Assembly: GCF_001431415.1 (NCBI RefSeq)
Contig: NZ_LDJI01000021.1
Location: 1-64,000 of the forward strand
Length of the DNA: 64,000 bases
Direction: 5' to 3'
Source of the DNA: Stenotrophomonas humi
Lineage (GTDB): Bacteria > Pseudomonadota > Gammaproteobacteria > Xanthomonadales > Xanthomonadaceae
Part shown: positions 63,935 to 64,000 of the stretch, in pieces
How positions within the stretch are numbered: the first letter of the stretch is position 1
Layout of the letters: each line of letters opens with the position of its first letter
The notes under the pieces: model-generated
The model's input: only the letters and a program-made list of their open reading frames with translations
The model's database searches: none
What the model was told of the DNA's origin: nothing
Made by a program: the position numbers and the translations under genes

Positions 63935-64000
63935 ATGAGCAATTCCCGCAGACACTTCCTTGGCAGCGCCGCAGGATTGGCCGCGTTGGGCGCCGTCGGC
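63935..64000 (+). CDS. Tat-exported protein, N-terminal fragment
   Basis: Only 22 codons are inside the window: MSNSRRHFLGSAAGLAALGA, a twin-arginine signal (SRRHFLG). GAGG precedes the ATG. The enzyme it exports lies outside the window. A folded, cofactor-bearing periplasmic enzyme is expected, in line with the Tat-exported amine oxidase of this cluster. Confidence 0.75.
   Translation, partial: MSNSRRHFLGSAAGLAALGAVG

Noticed and set aside
63509..63955. Minus-strand frame encoding a 22-residue tandem repeat (PIDRKLPSPARGRR...)
   Set aside because: It results from the 66-bp DNA repeat being a multiple of three; no start signal, and the unit is built around a DNA palindrome found in non-coding places.

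Overview
The window is high-GC, densely packed chromosomal DNA from a gammaproteobacterium of the Xanthomonadaceae. Stenotrophomonas or Xanthomonas is the likely genus. This rests on a dipeptidyl peptidase IV of the Stenotrophomonas/Xanthomonas type, many secreted peptidases and TonB-linked proteins, and a chromosomal integron next to ilvD, which is the site known for the Xanthomonas integron. I see no rRNA, tRNA, CRISPR array, insertion sequence or prophage.

Left part (1-33,500), mostly core genes: the end of a flavohaemoprotein gene, a DinG/XPD-type helicase, aroE, hemB, a bestrophin, a DUF885 peptidase and a dipeptidyl peptidase IV. These are followed by a glutathione transferase, a YqhA-like membrane protein, a lipoprotein with a TonB C-terminal domain, a NatAB-type ABC exporter, a secreted alpha/beta-hydrolase and a gamma-carbonic anhydrase. 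From 23,594 to 31,538 a tightly overlapping operon encodes DUF2167, RDD, SpoIIM-like, DUF4129, DUF4350, MoxR ATPase and DUF58 proteins, a MoxR-type membrane or envelope system. A ygiB/ygiC-like pair follows on the minus strand.

Middle (33,857-43,056): ilvD is followed after 9 bp by a convergent integron integrase gene that looks intact. It faces an attI region and a plus-strand array of 15 small cassette genes separated by 14 attC sites. Most attC sites are 60 bp and nearly identical. One is 112 bp with an extended stem, and the last cassette gene has no recognisable attC. The cassette genes have visibly lower GC and are mostly of unknown function. One encodes a signal-peptide-bearing RraB-like protein, and several others look secreted or membrane-bound. 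A TTAG-N8-CTAA motif resembling the Xanthomonas LexA box lies between intI and the cassettes.

Right part (43,387-64,000): small accessory genes (DUF1579, MAPEG, SRPBCC, YbjQ, Pr6Pr), a LysR regulator with a short divergent gene, and a RIO-type kinase. Last comes an apparently uncharacterised divergent gene cluster. Its minus-strand arm, in transcription order, encodes a DUF1838 protein, a TonB-dependent receptor, a Tat-exported flavin amine oxidase, a glutaryl-CoA-dehydrogenase-like enzyme, an MDR oxidoreductase, a double alpha/beta-hydrolase lacking the nucleophile serine, and an FAD-linked oxidase. Its plus-strand arm encodes a methyltransferase, a 120-residue protein and a calycin-like protein, followed by a tandem 66-bp repeat array and the start of another Tat-exported protein. 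The two arms share a 449-bp region with a repeated near-palindromic motif. The layout suggests coordinated uptake and oxidative breakdown or modification of one unknown compound, and this is the best candidate for an undescribed system in the window.
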